From NCBI GenBank assembly GCA_035279905.1, contig DATEGZ010000194.1:1-64000 (forward strand): a stretch of 64,000 nucleotides of DNA. The letters are read 5' to 3'. This DNA comes from DATEGZ01 sp035279905. GTDB lineage: Bacteria; Acidobacteriota; Vicinamibacteria; Vicinamibacterales; SCN-69-37. Position 1 is the first letter of the stretch. Each line of letters opens with the position of its first letter. The translations under genes were made by a program, and so were the position numbers. The notes under the pieces were generated by a model, which saw only the letters and a program-made list of their open reading frames with translations, was not told where the DNA came from and searched no databases. This document shows positions 16,510 to 24,334 of the stretch, one piece after another.

Positions 16510-17229
16510 CTACTTGTACTCGTCGTGGCGCTTCACCCAGTACGGTCCGCGGCCGCCTTCGTCGCGGCCCTTCGGAACGAGATCGAGATATTGGTAGTCC
16601 GCCATCAGCACCTCGATGCCGCGCGCGTACGCGGAGTACGTGTGGCACACGCGGCTGTCGGGGGACTTCGCGAACACGCTGATCCCTTCGCGCTCCGACC
16701 CGCCCGGATCCTGTTCGACGAAGTTGTAGGTCGTCCGCCCGGCCGCGCGATCCTCGGGCGCGAACGAGGCGTGGTAGTCGAAGTTGAAGTCGCTCTCGAA
16801 CGACGAGACCCACGTGAACGTCCAGCCCATGCGCCGCCGGTACGCGTCGAGCTTCGCGTACGGCGCGCGCGAGACGGCCACGAGCGTGACGTCGCGCTGG
16901 TTCAGGTGCACGACGATGCCGTTGAAGGTGTCGGCGACGTGCGAGCAGTGCGGACAGCCCGCCGCGGACTTCGGATCGAACATGAAATGGTAGACGAGCA
17001 GCTGACTGCGGCCGTCGAAGAGATCGGCCAGCGTCAGGCGGCCGGACGCGCCCTCGAAGCTGTAGGACTTTTCGACCAGTTCCCAAGGCAGTTCACGGCG
17101 CTCGCGGCTGAGGTCGTCGCGCAGACGCGTCATGGCTTTTTCTTTGTCGAGCAGCGCGCGCCGCGCGGTGAGCCACGCGGCGTGGCTGACGATCGGATGA
17201 TCCGGCATCGGGTTGGCGTCGGTGGGCAT
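16510..17229 (-). CDS. DUF899 family thioredoxin-like protein
   Basis: A 239-residue member of the DUF899 family. Hallmarks are SHAAWLTARRALLDKEKAMTRLRD near the N-terminus, SQLLVYHFMFDPKSAAGCPHCSHVADTF (the CPHCS thioredoxin-like position near 107-111), and the C-terminal VCHTYSAYARGIEVLMADYQYLDLVPKGRDE. Function is not established; a redox role is inferred from the thioredoxin-like fold. ATG 17229 is 12 bases from the palindrome shared with the divergent arsR-like gene, so both directions are probably controlled by that regulator. DUF899, ArsR and SRPBCC genes are often neighbours in soil bacteria. Confidence 0.8.
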   Translation of the reverse strand: MPTDANPMPDHPIVSHAAWLTARRALLDKEKAMTRLRDDLSRERRELPWELVEKSYSFEGASGRLTLADLFDGRSQLLVYHFMFDPKSAAGCPHCSHVADTFNGIVVHLNQRDVTLVAVSRAPYAKLDAYRRRMGWTFTWVSSFESDFNFDYHASFAPEDRAAGRTTYNFVEQDPGGSEREGISVFAKSPDSRVCHTYSAYARGIEVLMADYQYLDLVPKGRDEGGRGPYWVKRHDEYK

Positions 17230-17239
17230 GCCATGATAA

Positions 17240-17261
17240 TATTCAACCGTTAGGTTGAATA
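17240..17261. promoter_or_regulatory. ArsR-type operator palindrome in divergent promoter region
   Basis: TATTCAACC (17240-17248) and GGTTGAATA (17253-17261) are perfect 9-bp arms around GTTA. The site is in the 45-bp gap between the divergent DUF899 and ArsR genes, where one bound repressor would block both promoters. TTCAAC/GTTGAA half sites are common for ArsR-type regulators next to SRPBCC genes. Confidence 0.7.
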
Positions 17262-17274
17262 CAAGACGTTCGCC

Positions 17275-17598
17275 ATGCCCCAGCCCCCGTCCCTCGATCG
17301 CATTTACGGTGCCCTCGCTGACCCCACGCGCCGGGCCATCGTCGCGCAATTGGCCAGGGGCGACGTCAACGTCGGCGAGCTCGCCGAGCGGTTTCCGATC
17401 TCGCTCAACGGCGTGTCGAAGCACGTCAAAGTGCTCGAGCGCGCGGGCCTGGTCGATCGATCGATCCGCGGCCGGGAACACCGGATCCGGCTCAACCCGC
17501 GGCCGCTGCGCCGGGCGGCGCGCTGGCTCGATCACTATCGCCGGTTCTGGGATGAGCGTCTCGATGCGCTCGAGGCGTTGCTGCTGTCGTCTCAATGA
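17275..17598 (+). CDS. ArsR family transcriptional regulator
   Basis: A 107-residue winged-helix protein: IYGALADPTRRAIVAQLARGDVNVGELAERFPISLNGVSKHVKVLERAGLVDRSIRGREHRIRLNP, the classical ArsR core. It lacks the CxC metal motif of arsenic sensors, as usual for the subgroup that pairs with SRPBCC genes. The gene overlaps the SRPBCC start by four bases (ATGA), and the palindrome upstream suggests autoregulation. No ribosome-binding site is visible. Confidence 0.85.
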   Translation: MPQPPSLDRIYGALADPTRRAIVAQLARGDVNVGELAERFPISLNGVSKHVKVLERAGLVDRSIRGREHRIRLNPRPLRRAARWLDHYRRFWDERLDALEALLLSSQ

Positions 17599-18035
17599 CC
17601 GCGTCCGACGATCCCGGCACGCTCGTCATCCAGCGGCGGATACCCGTGCCGCGCGAGCGTGTGTTCGCCGCGTGGCTCGACCCGAAGAGCCTGGCAAAGT
17701 GGATGTGCCCGGGCAACGTGACGCACGCCGTCGTCGACCTCGAGCCTCGTGTCGGCGGGACGTTCCGGATCGTCATGGAGCACGGCCGCGGCGACACGGA
17801 GCACTGGGGCGAGTACGTCACGATCGAGCCCCCGTCGCGCCTGGCGTTCACCTGGACGTCGGCCAACACCGATCGTCACCCGACGCTCGTCACGGTCGAG
17901 CTGGTCGATCGCGGCGGATCGACCGATCTCACCCTCACGCACCGCCGGCTGCCGGTTGCGAAGGTCGAACCTCACCGCAAGGGCTGGACGGACATCGTCA
18001 GAAAGCTCGAAGAGACGTTGGCTTGCCAGCCGTAG
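17595..18035 (+). CDS. SRPBCC (AHSA1-like) domain protein
   Basis: A 146-residue START/Bet v 1-like domain: the strand VIQRRIPVPRERVFAAWLDPKSLAKWMCP, then GGTFRIVMEHGRGDTEHWGEYVTIEPPSRLAFTWTS, and the long C-terminal helix GWTDIVRKLEETLA. The fold encloses a hydrophobic cavity for lipids or aromatic ligands. Translation is coupled to the ArsR gene through an ATGA overlap; the ligand may be what the ArsR unit responds to, which is inference. Confidence 0.8.
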   Translation: MTASDDPGTLVIQRRIPVPRERVFAAWLDPKSLAKWMCPGNVTHAVVDLEPRVGGTFRIVMEHGRGDTEHWGEYVTIEPPSRLAFTWTSANTDRHPTLVTVELVDRGGSTDLTLTHRRLPVAKVEPHRKGWTDIVRKLEETLACQP

Positions 18036-18074
18036 CCGCGAGCGAAGCGAGCGCTTGGCGAAGGTTGGCCAACC
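18036..18074. repeat. GCGAGCGAAGCGAGCG-type intergenic repeat with short palindrome
   Basis: After the SRPBCC stop codon there is CGCGAGCGAAGCGAGCGC, a sequence with internal direct and inverted symmetry, and the perfect palindrome GGTTGGCCAACC at 18063-18074. It looks like a dispersed intergenic repeat; copy number cannot be judged here. Confidence 0.3.
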
Positions 18075-18102
18075 CGGCCGCGCGACCTTGCGTCTAACTC
18101 AA

Positions 18103-18123
18103 CTGCATCTATCTTAGATGCAG
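18103..18123 (+). promoter_or_regulatory. PadR operator-like perfect dyad at start codon
   Basis: CTGCATCTA (18103-18111) and TAGATGCAG (18115-18123) are perfect 9-bp arms with a 3-nt centre, ending two bases before the PadR ATG at 18126. No room is left for a ribosome-binding site, so repression at transcription and a leaderless or weak start are likely. Confidence 0.7.
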
Positions 18124-18125
18124 CT

Positions 18126-18479
18126 ATGACCGACCCGGACCGGACACCCGCGCTCTCACCCCAGCAGTTCCACATCCTCCTCGCCCTGACGGATGAGGAC
18201 CGGCACGGCTACGGGATCATCCTCGAAGTGGCCGACCGGACCGGCGGCGCCGTCCGCCTCGGCACCGGCCCGTTGTACACGGCCATCGGCCGGCTGGCCG
18301 CGACCGGCCTCATCGAAGAAACCAGCCGGCGCGACCGCGACGACGAGCGGCGGCGGTATTACCGGCTGACGACCGCCGGACGTGAGGCGCTCAAGGCCGA
18401 CGCGTCGCGGCTCGAGGCGCTCGTCGCGCAGGCGCGGCGCAAGGGCATCCGGTCCGCCGCGGCGAAAGGACGCGGCTGA
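18126..18479 (+). CDS. PadR family transcriptional regulator
   Basis: A 117-residue PadR protein: LSPQQFHILLALTDEDRHGYGIILEVADRT, LGTGPLYTAIGRLAATGLIEE, and a basic wing RDDERRRYYRLTTAGREAL. Its ATG directly follows a perfect dyad, the probable autoregulatory site. The stop overlaps the permease ATG by one base (TGATG), as in the first PadR-ADOP operon of this window. Confidence 0.85.
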   Translation: MTDPDRTPALSPQQFHILLALTDEDRHGYGIILEVADRTGGAVRLGTGPLYTAIGRLAATGLIEETSRRDRDDERRRYYRLTTAGREALKADASRLEALVAQARRKGIRSAAAKGRG

Positions 18480-21136
18480 TGTCAGCGGCGCGGTCGGCGT
18501 CGTTCGCGCGTCGCGCCTACGCGAGCCTGCTGCGCCTGCATCCGGCGTCGCGCGAGGGCTACGGTCCGCAGATGGCGTCGACGTTCGACGCCGTGATCGA
18601 TCGCGCGGTGACTCGCGGCCACCTCGCCGTGCTGACGACGCTCGTCACCGAGTGCGCCGGACTGCTCGCCAGCCGCGGTGCGAGCTCGACGCGGCTCACG
18701 CCCCCTTCTCCAGGGACTCCGCTCATGCGTAACTTCACGCAGGACATTCGATTCGCCTTGCGCACGTTCAAGCGCCGGCCGGGATTCACCGCGGCGGTCA
18801 TCGCGACGCTCGCGCTGGGCATCGGCGCCAACGCCGCGATCTTCAGCGTCGCCAACGCGGTCCTGCTGCAGCGTCTGCCCTTCAAGGATCCGTCGCGCCT
18901 CGTGATGGTCTGGGAGGACGCGTCGTCCCTCGGCTTCCCGCGCAACGACTCGTCCCCCGCCGGCTATTTCGATCTCGCGCCAGGCGTCCCGGCGCTCGAG
19001 TCAACCGGCGCGGTCAGCTACGTGTCGTACAGCCTGGTTGGTGGCGGCGACCCGGAGCTCGTCAACGGCGCCCAGGTCACGTCGAGCCTGTTCGACACCT
19101 TCGGCACGCCGCCAATGCTCGGCCGCGTATGGCGGCCGGACGAAGACGTGCCGGGCGCGCGCATTGCGGTGATCACGCACGCCCTGTGGACTCGGCGCTT
19201 CAACTCGGATCCCGGCATCGTCGAGCGCACGGTCAGCCTGAGCGGCACGCCGTACGTGGTCGTCGGCGTGATGCCTGAGCGATTCGAAGTGTTCGATCCG
19301 GACGTGCAGATCCTGACGCCGCTCGGTTTTTCCGCGGATCGCCGGCAGGATCGCGGCAGTCATTTCCTGGACGTCGTCGCGCGGCTCCGGCCGGAGGCGA
19401 CGCTCGCGCTCGCCAACAGCCAGCTGCGCGCGCTCGCTGAACGGCTGAAGGTCGAGCACCCGCAGACCAACCGCAGCGTCGGCCTCTACGCGGTCCCGCT
19501 GCTCGACGACTACGTCGGCGACACCAGGACCGCGCTCGTGGCGCTGGTCGTCGCCGTCGGCTGCGTGCTGCTGATCGCGTGCGTGAACGTCGCGAATCTC
19601 ATGCTGACGCACGCCGCGGGCCGCACGCGCGAGATGGCGGTACGCACGGCGCTCGGGGCGGATCGCCGGAGGCTCGTCCGTCAACTGCTGACGGAGAGTC
19701 TGCTGCTCGCCTTTGCCGGCGGCGCTCTTGGCATCGCGGTCGCGACGCAGACCTTCACGGTGTTGTCCGTGCTTATACCGAAAGCGCTGAGCGGGCTCAG
19801 CCACGTGACGCTCGACGTGCGCGTGCTCGCGGTCACGACGGGGCTCGCGGTGCTGACGGGCCTGCTCTTCGGCATCGCGCCGGCCTGGCGAGCCTCACGG
19901 GTCGAGACGGCGATGTCGGTCACGCGCTCGAGTCGAGGCGTCCTCGGATCGGGCACGCGCGTTCGCAGCGCGCTGGTCGTCACCGAGATCGCGCTGGCGA
20001 CCGCCGTGCTGATCGCGGCGGGCCTGCTCGTCCAGAGCCTGCGCGCCGTCCACGCCGTGCCGCTCGGCTTCGAGCCTGCACACGTGTTGACTATTGGCGC
20101 GAGCCTGCCGCGGCGCGCGTACAGCGATCCTGTGCGACGCACGCAGTTCGTCGACAGCGTGCTCGATCGTGTGCGTCAGCTTCCGGGTGTGACGTCAGCC
20201 GGCGTCACGAGCGCCGTGCCGCTCGTGTGGAAAGGCGGGACGAGCGGCTTCATCCCCGAGGGCGTCGCGATCGATCGGTCGCTGCATTACGACGCGAACA
20301 ACCGCACGGTCACGCCCGGCTACATGGAAACGCTGGGATTCACGCTGCGGTCCGGCCGCTTCTTCGACAGCCGCGACTCGGCGACCGGCGCGCCGGTCGG
20401 CATCATCAACGAGACGATGGCGCGGCAGTACTGGCCCAACCTCGATCCACTCGGCCGGCGCTTCAAGTTCGACGGGCCGGACTCGCCCTGGCGGACGATC
20501 GTCGGCATCGTCGCCGACACGCGCGTCATGGGGATCGAGCGGCCGACGCGGGCGGAGATGTACTTCCCCGTCGCGCAGTCCGCGGAAAACTGGATGTGGC
20601 CGCGCGACATCGCGGTCAAGACGACCGGCGATCCGCGCGGGCTCGTGCGCAGTGTGTCGCAGGCAGTCTGGGCCGTGGATCGCGATCAGCCGATCTCGAA
20701 CATCCTGACCATGGACGAGATCGTCGGCCGCGAGCTGCAGGAGCGGCAGTTGCAGACGACGTTGATGACGACGTTCGCCGGCCTGGCGCTGTTTCTGGCG
20801 GCGGTCGGCATCTACGGCGTGCTCTCGTTCATGGTGACGGAGCGCACGTCGGAGATCGGGATCCGGCTGGCCCTCGGCGGACATCCGTCCGGCATCCGGG
20901 CCCGGTTCGTCCGGCGCGGGCTCGGGCTCGCCGCGCTCGGTCTCGCCATCGGCATGATTGCGGCGTTCTGGGGCACCGCGCTGATCGATCGCCTCTTGTT
21001 CAACGTGCGCGCGCACGACTGGCGCACGTTTGCGGTGCAAGCCGGCGTGATCGTCGTCGTCTCGCTGGCGGCCGCGTATCTGCCGGCGCGCCGGGCGAGC
21101 CAGGTGGATCCGATTACGGCGCTCAGGAACGAGTGA
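18479..21136 (+). CDS. ADOP family ABC permease, with N-terminal prefix domain
   Basis: An 885-residue permease. A prefix of about 85 residues (RRAYASLLRLHPASREGYGPQMASTF) comes before the first membrane region (TAAVIATLALGIGANAAIFSVANAVLLQ, about 100-125); then a MacB-like periplasmic domain, an FtsX unit (LVALVVAVGCVLLIACVNVANLMLTHAAGRTREMAVRTALGADRR), a second periplasmic domain and a closing FtsX unit (ERTSEIGIRLALGGHPSGIR). No ATPase partner is near. Expression is coupled to the PadR gene in front. A drug or lipid export role is inferred from MacB and not shown. Confidence 0.9.
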   Translation: MSAARSASFARRAYASLLRLHPASREGYGPQMASTFDAVIDRAVTRGHLAVLTTLVTECAGLLASRGASSTRLTPPSPGTPLMRNFTQDIRFALRTFKRRPGFTAAVIATLALGIGANAAIFSVANAVLLQRLPFKDPSRLVMVWEDASSLGFPRNDSSPAGYFDLAPGVPALESTGAVSYVSYSLVGGGDPELVNGAQVTSSLFDTFGTPPMLGRVWRPDEDVPGARIAVITHALWTRRFNSDPGIVERTVSLSGTPYVVVGVMPERFEVFDPDVQILTPLGFSADRRQDRGSHFLDVVARLRPEATLALANSQLRALAERLKVEHPQTNRSVGLYAVPLLDDYVGDTRTALVALVVAVGCVLLIACVNVANLMLTHAAGRTREMAVRTALGADRRRLVRQLLTESLLLAFAGGALGIAVATQTFTVLSVLIPKALSGLSHVTLDVRVLAVTTGLAVLTGLLFGIAPAWRASRVETAMSVTRSSRGVLGSGTRVRSALVVTEIALATAVLIAAGLLVQSLRAVHAVPLGFEPAHVLTIGASLPRRAYSDPVRRTQFVDSVLDRVRQLPGVTSAGVTSAVPLVWKGGTSGFIPEGVAIDRSLHYDANNRTVTPGYMETLGFTLRSGRFFDSRDSATGAPVGIINETMARQYWPNLDPLGRRFKFDGPDSPWRTIVGIVADTRVMGIERPTRAEMYFPVAQSAENWMWPRDIAVKTTGDPRGLVRSVSQAVWAVDRDQPISNILTMDEIVGRELQERQLQTTLMTTFAGLALFLAAVGIYGVLSFMVTERTSEIGIRLALGGHPSGIRARFVRRGLGLAALGLAIGMIAAFWGTALIDRLLFNVRAHDWRTFAVQAGVIVVVSLAAAYLPARRASQVDPITALRNE

Positions 21137-21153
21137 GCTAGGATGGCGGGGAT

Positions 21154-22473
21154 ATGAAACTCCCCGCGATTCTTGCGCTGGCGCTTTTCGTTCTGCAGTC
21201 CACGCAACCAGCTCCGCAAACCGCCGAGGCGCGCGCTCGCGCGGTCGTCGCGGCGCTTGTCGCCGGCGACTTCGCGAAGATTGAGGCGCAGTACAGCCCG
21301 CAGATGGCGGCCGCGCTCCCGCCGGGCGCGCTCGCGGCCAGCTGGAACGCAGGCGCGGCCCCGCTCGGACCGTTCGAGGCCGTCACCAGCGTGACGACGC
21401 AGCAAGTCGGCCCGAACCAGGTCTCCGCGGCCGCCTGCACGTTCAAGAACTACACGTTCACTCTGCGGCTCGTCTTCAACGACAAGGGTCAGCTGGCGGG
21501 ACTCACGTCGGCCGGTCTCACCCCACGCGCGGCCTGGGCGCCACCCGACTACGCGGATGCCGCGAAGTTCGAGGAGCGCGCGGTCACGATCAAGACCGGA
21601 CGCTGGATGCTGCCTGGCATCGTCACGCTGCCGAAGACGCCGGAAACGCATCCTGCCGTCGTGCTCGTCCACGGCTCTGGGCCGAATGACATGGACGAGA
21701 GCGTCGGGCCGAACAAGATGTTCAAGGATCTCGCGTACGGGCTCGCGAGCCGTGGCGTCGCGGTGCTTCGGTACGAGAAGCGCACGCACAAGTACGGCGC
21801 GGACAACACCGACGACCGCTCGCAGGCAACGGTCAAAGACGAGGTGATTGACGACGCGCGATCGGCAGTCGCGGTGCTTGCGGCGATTCCCGAGATCGAT
21901 CCGCACCGGATCTTCGTCGCGGGCCATAGCCTCGGTGGGTACCTGGCGCCACGCATCGCGTCCGGCGGCACGGACATCGCCGGCATCGTGATGCTCGCCG
22001 GCAGCGTCCGTCCGCTCGAGGATCTCGTCCTCGAGCAGGTGCGGTACGAAGCGTCGCTCGCCGGTCCCGTCACGCCCGCGATTCAGAAGGCGCTCGACGA
22101 CGCCGAGGCGTCGGCCAAGGCGATGCGCAATCCCGATCTCAAGCCGGGAACGACGGTGAGCTTGATGGGCTCGCAGTTGCCGTCAAGCTACGTGCTCGAT
22201 CTGCGCGTGTACCATCCGGCGCAGGTCGCGGCGTCACTTGCGATGCCGATCCTCGTCATGCAGGGTGAGCGCGACTACCAGGTGACGATGACCGACTTCG
22301 GTCTGTGGAAGACGGCGCTCGCCGGCCACGCGAACGCGACGCTGAAGTCGTACCCGGCGCTCAATCACTACTTCATGGCGGGCACGGGCCCGGGATCGCC
22401 GGCGGAGTATGGGACGCCGAATCACGTCGAGCGCGCGGTGATCGAGGACCTGGCGGCGTGGTGTCAGCGGTGA
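21154..22473 (+). CDS. Secreted alpha/beta hydrolase with N-terminal DUF3887-like domain
   Basis: A 439-residue protein with a signal peptide (KLPAILALALFVLQSTQPAPQ), an N-terminal NTF2-like/DUF3887-type domain at about 22-125 (ARAVVAALVAGDFAKIEAQYSPQM, FNDKGQLAGL), and an esterase domain. The hydrolase shows VVLVHGSGPNDMDES (oxyanion), VAGHSLGGYLAP (nucleophilic Ser), LVMQGERDYQV (acid) and YPALNHYFMAG (His). The layout matches secreted dienelactone-hydrolase-like peptidases/esterases common in acidobacteria. TAGGAT lies nine bases before the ATG as a possible -10 of a leaderless transcript. Convergent overlap of 10 bp with the PIN-domain gene. Confidence 0.8.
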   Translation: MKLPAILALALFVLQSTQPAPQTAEARARAVVAALVAGDFAKIEAQYSPQMAAALPPGALAASWNAGAAPLGPFEAVTSVTTQQVGPNQVSAAACTFKNYTFTLRLVFNDKGQLAGLTSAGLTPRAAWAPPDYADAAKFEERAVTIKTGRWMLPGIVTLPKTPETHPAVVLVHGSGPNDMDESVGPNKMFKDLAYGLASRGVAVLRYEKRTHKYGADNTDDRSQATVKDEVIDDARSAVAVLAAIPEIDPHRIFVAGHSLGGYLAPRIASGGTDIAGIVMLAGSVRPLEDLVLEQVRYEASLAGPVTPAIQKALDDAEASAKAMRNPDLKPGTTVSLMGSQLPSSYVLDLRVYHPAQVAASLAMPILVMQGERDYQVTMTDFGLWKTALAGHANATLKSYPALNHYFMAGTGPGSPAEYGTPNHVERAVIEDLAAWCQR

Positions 22474-22892
22474 GGGAGCGTCCTCACATTGACTGACGGA
22501 TAGCGTGCGTGCAGGCGGCGATCGAGCGTGACGAGCTCAATCTCCAGCGCCTGCGCGAACGCCGCGAGATAGTCATCTGTCCACAGCAGGTGGCTGGTGT
22601 CGTCGCGCTTCGACAGGGCGATCCATATCGGCGCGAGACCGCGCGGCTCCGGGAGGAAGCGGATCCGCGGGTCTGATTCCACTTCGAGGACGATGTCCCA
22701 CGCTTGTCGCCGAGTACGTGCGTCCGCGCCCATGACCGCGGGGTTGGTCAGCAACCTCAGGACTGCCATCTCCGTCGCGCGACAGAATGCGAGCTCGTCG
22801 TCCTCGGCATCAACGAATGCCTTCGCGATGGAATGGTGGACATGACGATCCCAGACGGCCGCCAGCCAGACATTGACGTCGATGAGCTTCAC
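22464..22892 (-). CDS. PIN domain ribonuclease toxin (VapC-like)
   Basis: A 142-residue PIN domain. Acidic residues expected at the Mg-binding site are Asp5 (KLIDVNVWLAA), Glu41 (CRATEMAVLRLLTNP), Asp106/Asp107 (LLWTDDYLAAFA) and Asp124 (LVTLDRRL). The sequence type (TNPAVMG, WTDDYLAAFA) belongs to the VapC subgroup whose members cut tRNA or rRNA. The start overlaps the antitoxin gene by four bases, the normal order antitoxin then toxin. All active-site acids are present, so an active toxin is likely. Confidence 0.85.
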   Translation of the reverse strand: MKLIDVNVWLAAVWDRHVHHSIAKAFVDAEDDELAFCRATEMAVLRLLTNPAVMGADARTRRQAWDIVLEVESDPRIRFLPEPRGLAPIWIALSKRDDTSHLLWTDDYLAAFAQALEIELVTLDRRLHARYPSVNVRTLPHR

Positions 22893-23182
22893 CGCCGGCG
22901 GCGCCCCTGGCGCGCAGCGCGTCCCGGTCGATCCGCCAGTGCCTCGACGTCCGCGTCAGCCAGTGCTCGCGCCAGATCGCCGCTGCTCGGATTGACACGT
23001 CCACCGGCGCCCACGATGAGCGGTAGCCGAACGCGCCCGCGAGCCCGCGGACGGTCATATTCAGAGTTGAGCTCAGCCGCAACGGCGCGCTCGAACAGGG
23101 ACTTCAGCGACTCGCCGAGCTCGGCCGAGCGGGCCTTGGCCGCACGCATCAGGTCGGGTGGGAGCTCCACTGTAGTGCGCAT
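22889..23182 (-). CDS. Ribbon-helix-helix antitoxin (VapB-like)
   Basis: A 97-residue protein with an N-terminal ribbon-helix-helix (RTTVELPPDLMRAAKARSAELGESLKSLFERAVAAELN) and a disordered, Arg-rich C-terminal part, the usual arrangement in which the tail wraps the toxin. It precedes the PIN toxin with an ATGA overlap. The start codon lies inside a three-fold GCATA repeat, the probable operator, so the complex should repress its own promoter. Confidence 0.8.
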   Translation of the reverse strand: MRTTVELPPDLMRAAKARSAELGESLKSLFERAVAAELNSEYDRPRARGRVRLPLIVGAGGRVNPSSGDLARALADADVEALADRPGRAARQGRRRR

Positions 23183-23199
23183 AAAAGCATATAAGCATA
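23179..23199 (-). promoter_or_regulatory. Three-fold GCATA repeat at antitoxin start
   Basis: GCATA occurs at 23179-23183, 23187-23191 and 23195-23199, exactly every 8 bp (on the coding strand TATGC). The first copy contains the antitoxin ATG. Ribbon-helix-helix proteins bind short direct or inverted half-sites in arrays like this, so it is the likely operator; the AT-rich stretch also holds the probable -10. Confidence 0.6.
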
Positions 23200-23224
23200 C
23201 CCAAGGCGGCAGGTCAACGCCGGA

Positions 23225-24334
23225 TCACTGGCCTCCCGTACCGCGAGGGGCGCGCCGTTTGGCGAGTTCCACTTCGAGCCCGATGATCGCCTTCCCCGCC
23301 TGAAAATCCACCGTCTGATTCGGCATCGTCACACCGCGCAGGCGCACGGTCTTGACGTACCAATCCGGCGGCTGCCCTTCCAGCCGGATCACGTGCGGGC
23401 CTGGCCACGCGCCGAGATCAAAGGATAGATCTTCGCGCACGGAGCCGGGCCGTTCCGGGCCGGGATTGCCGTCGAGGTTCACCGGCGTCGTGCCGATCCC
23501 GATCGATCGGTAGAACAGCTCGTCGCGATCCTCCGGCGCGACGATCACGCGGCCGCTCGCGATCACGAGCCTGATCGGCGTGACGCGCACGTTCGCGACG
23601 TCGGCGTCGCGCACGACGACCTTCGCCTGTGACACCGTCGGGACCTCGCCGCGCATCGGCGGATATTGGCTCTCGTGATACTGAAAAAAGTACGTCCCGG
23701 GCTGAAGGCCGGTCGCGGTGAACTCGCCCGTCGTGCCGATCTCGACCGCGCGCGTGTCCAACCCGAACAAACGGTCGCCGTGCGCGAGGTTGAGGATGCC
23801 GCCGCGCACGGACTGCCCCTTCGAGCTGACGACGACACCGGACACCGTCGAGAGACGCGCGGGCCGCACCGTGATCTCCGCGACCGCCGTGACGCCGGTG
23901 GTGACGCGCACGAGCTTCGCCGAGGCCGTGTTCAGCGCGCTCGGATAGAACGTGTTCGCGTAGCCGTCGCGGGTCGGGCGTCCGCCCTTGTCGAGCGGCG
24001 GGTTGTGCGGCAGGACGACGACGTAGAAGTCCGCGGGATAGAGACCCTCGAGCCGGAAGTTGCCGTGCGCGTCCGTCGTCGTGTGCACCCGCGCGGAGAA
24101 CAGCGTGAACGGGGGATCCTTCTTGTAGGTCGGCAGCAGCGCGGTCACGAACGCGTCCGCGACCGGACGCTTCGCCGGATCGCCGACGTGACCGACGATG
24201 GCGTAGTTCGACGGCGGATCCACGCGTCCGCCGCCCGGGCCGCGGCCGCGCTGTCCGTCTCCGGCCAGCAGATCGGCCGGCGGCATCGCCGCCAGCAGCG
24301 CGACGACGAGTCCTGCGGCGTGCGATCGGGTCAT
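23225..24334 (-). CDS. Secreted carboxypeptidase-regulatory-like domain protein
   Basis: A 369-residue protein with a signal peptide (SHAAGLVVALLAAMPPADLLAG) and beta-rich repeats of the carboxypeptidase regulatory (transthyretin-like) kind: IVGHVGDPAKRPVADAFV...TTDAHGNFRLEGLYPADFYVV, VSGVVVSSKGQSVRGG...FTATGLQPGTYFFQY. No catalytic centre. Its ATG overlaps the stop of the VWFA-like gene by four bases, so the two are produced together; they probably act on the cell surface as binding or structural proteins. Confidence 0.75.
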   Translation of the reverse strand: MTRSHAAGLVVALLAAMPPADLLAGDGQRGRGPGGGRVDPPSNYAIVGHVGDPAKRPVADAFVTALLPTYKKDPPFTLFSARVHTTTDAHGNFRLEGLYPADFYVVVLPHNPPLDKGGRPTRDGYANTFYPSALNTASAKLVRVTTGVTAVAEITVRPARLSTVSGVVVSSKGQSVRGGILNLAHGDRLFGLDTRAVEIGTTGEFTATGLQPGTYFFQYHESQYPPMRGEVPTVSQAKVVVRDADVANVRVTPIRLVIASGRVIVAPEDRDELFYRSIGIGTTPVNLDGNPGPERPGSVREDLSFDLGAWPGPHVIRLEGQPPDWYVKTVRLRGVTMPNQTVDFQAGKAIIGLEVELAKRRAPRGTGGQ

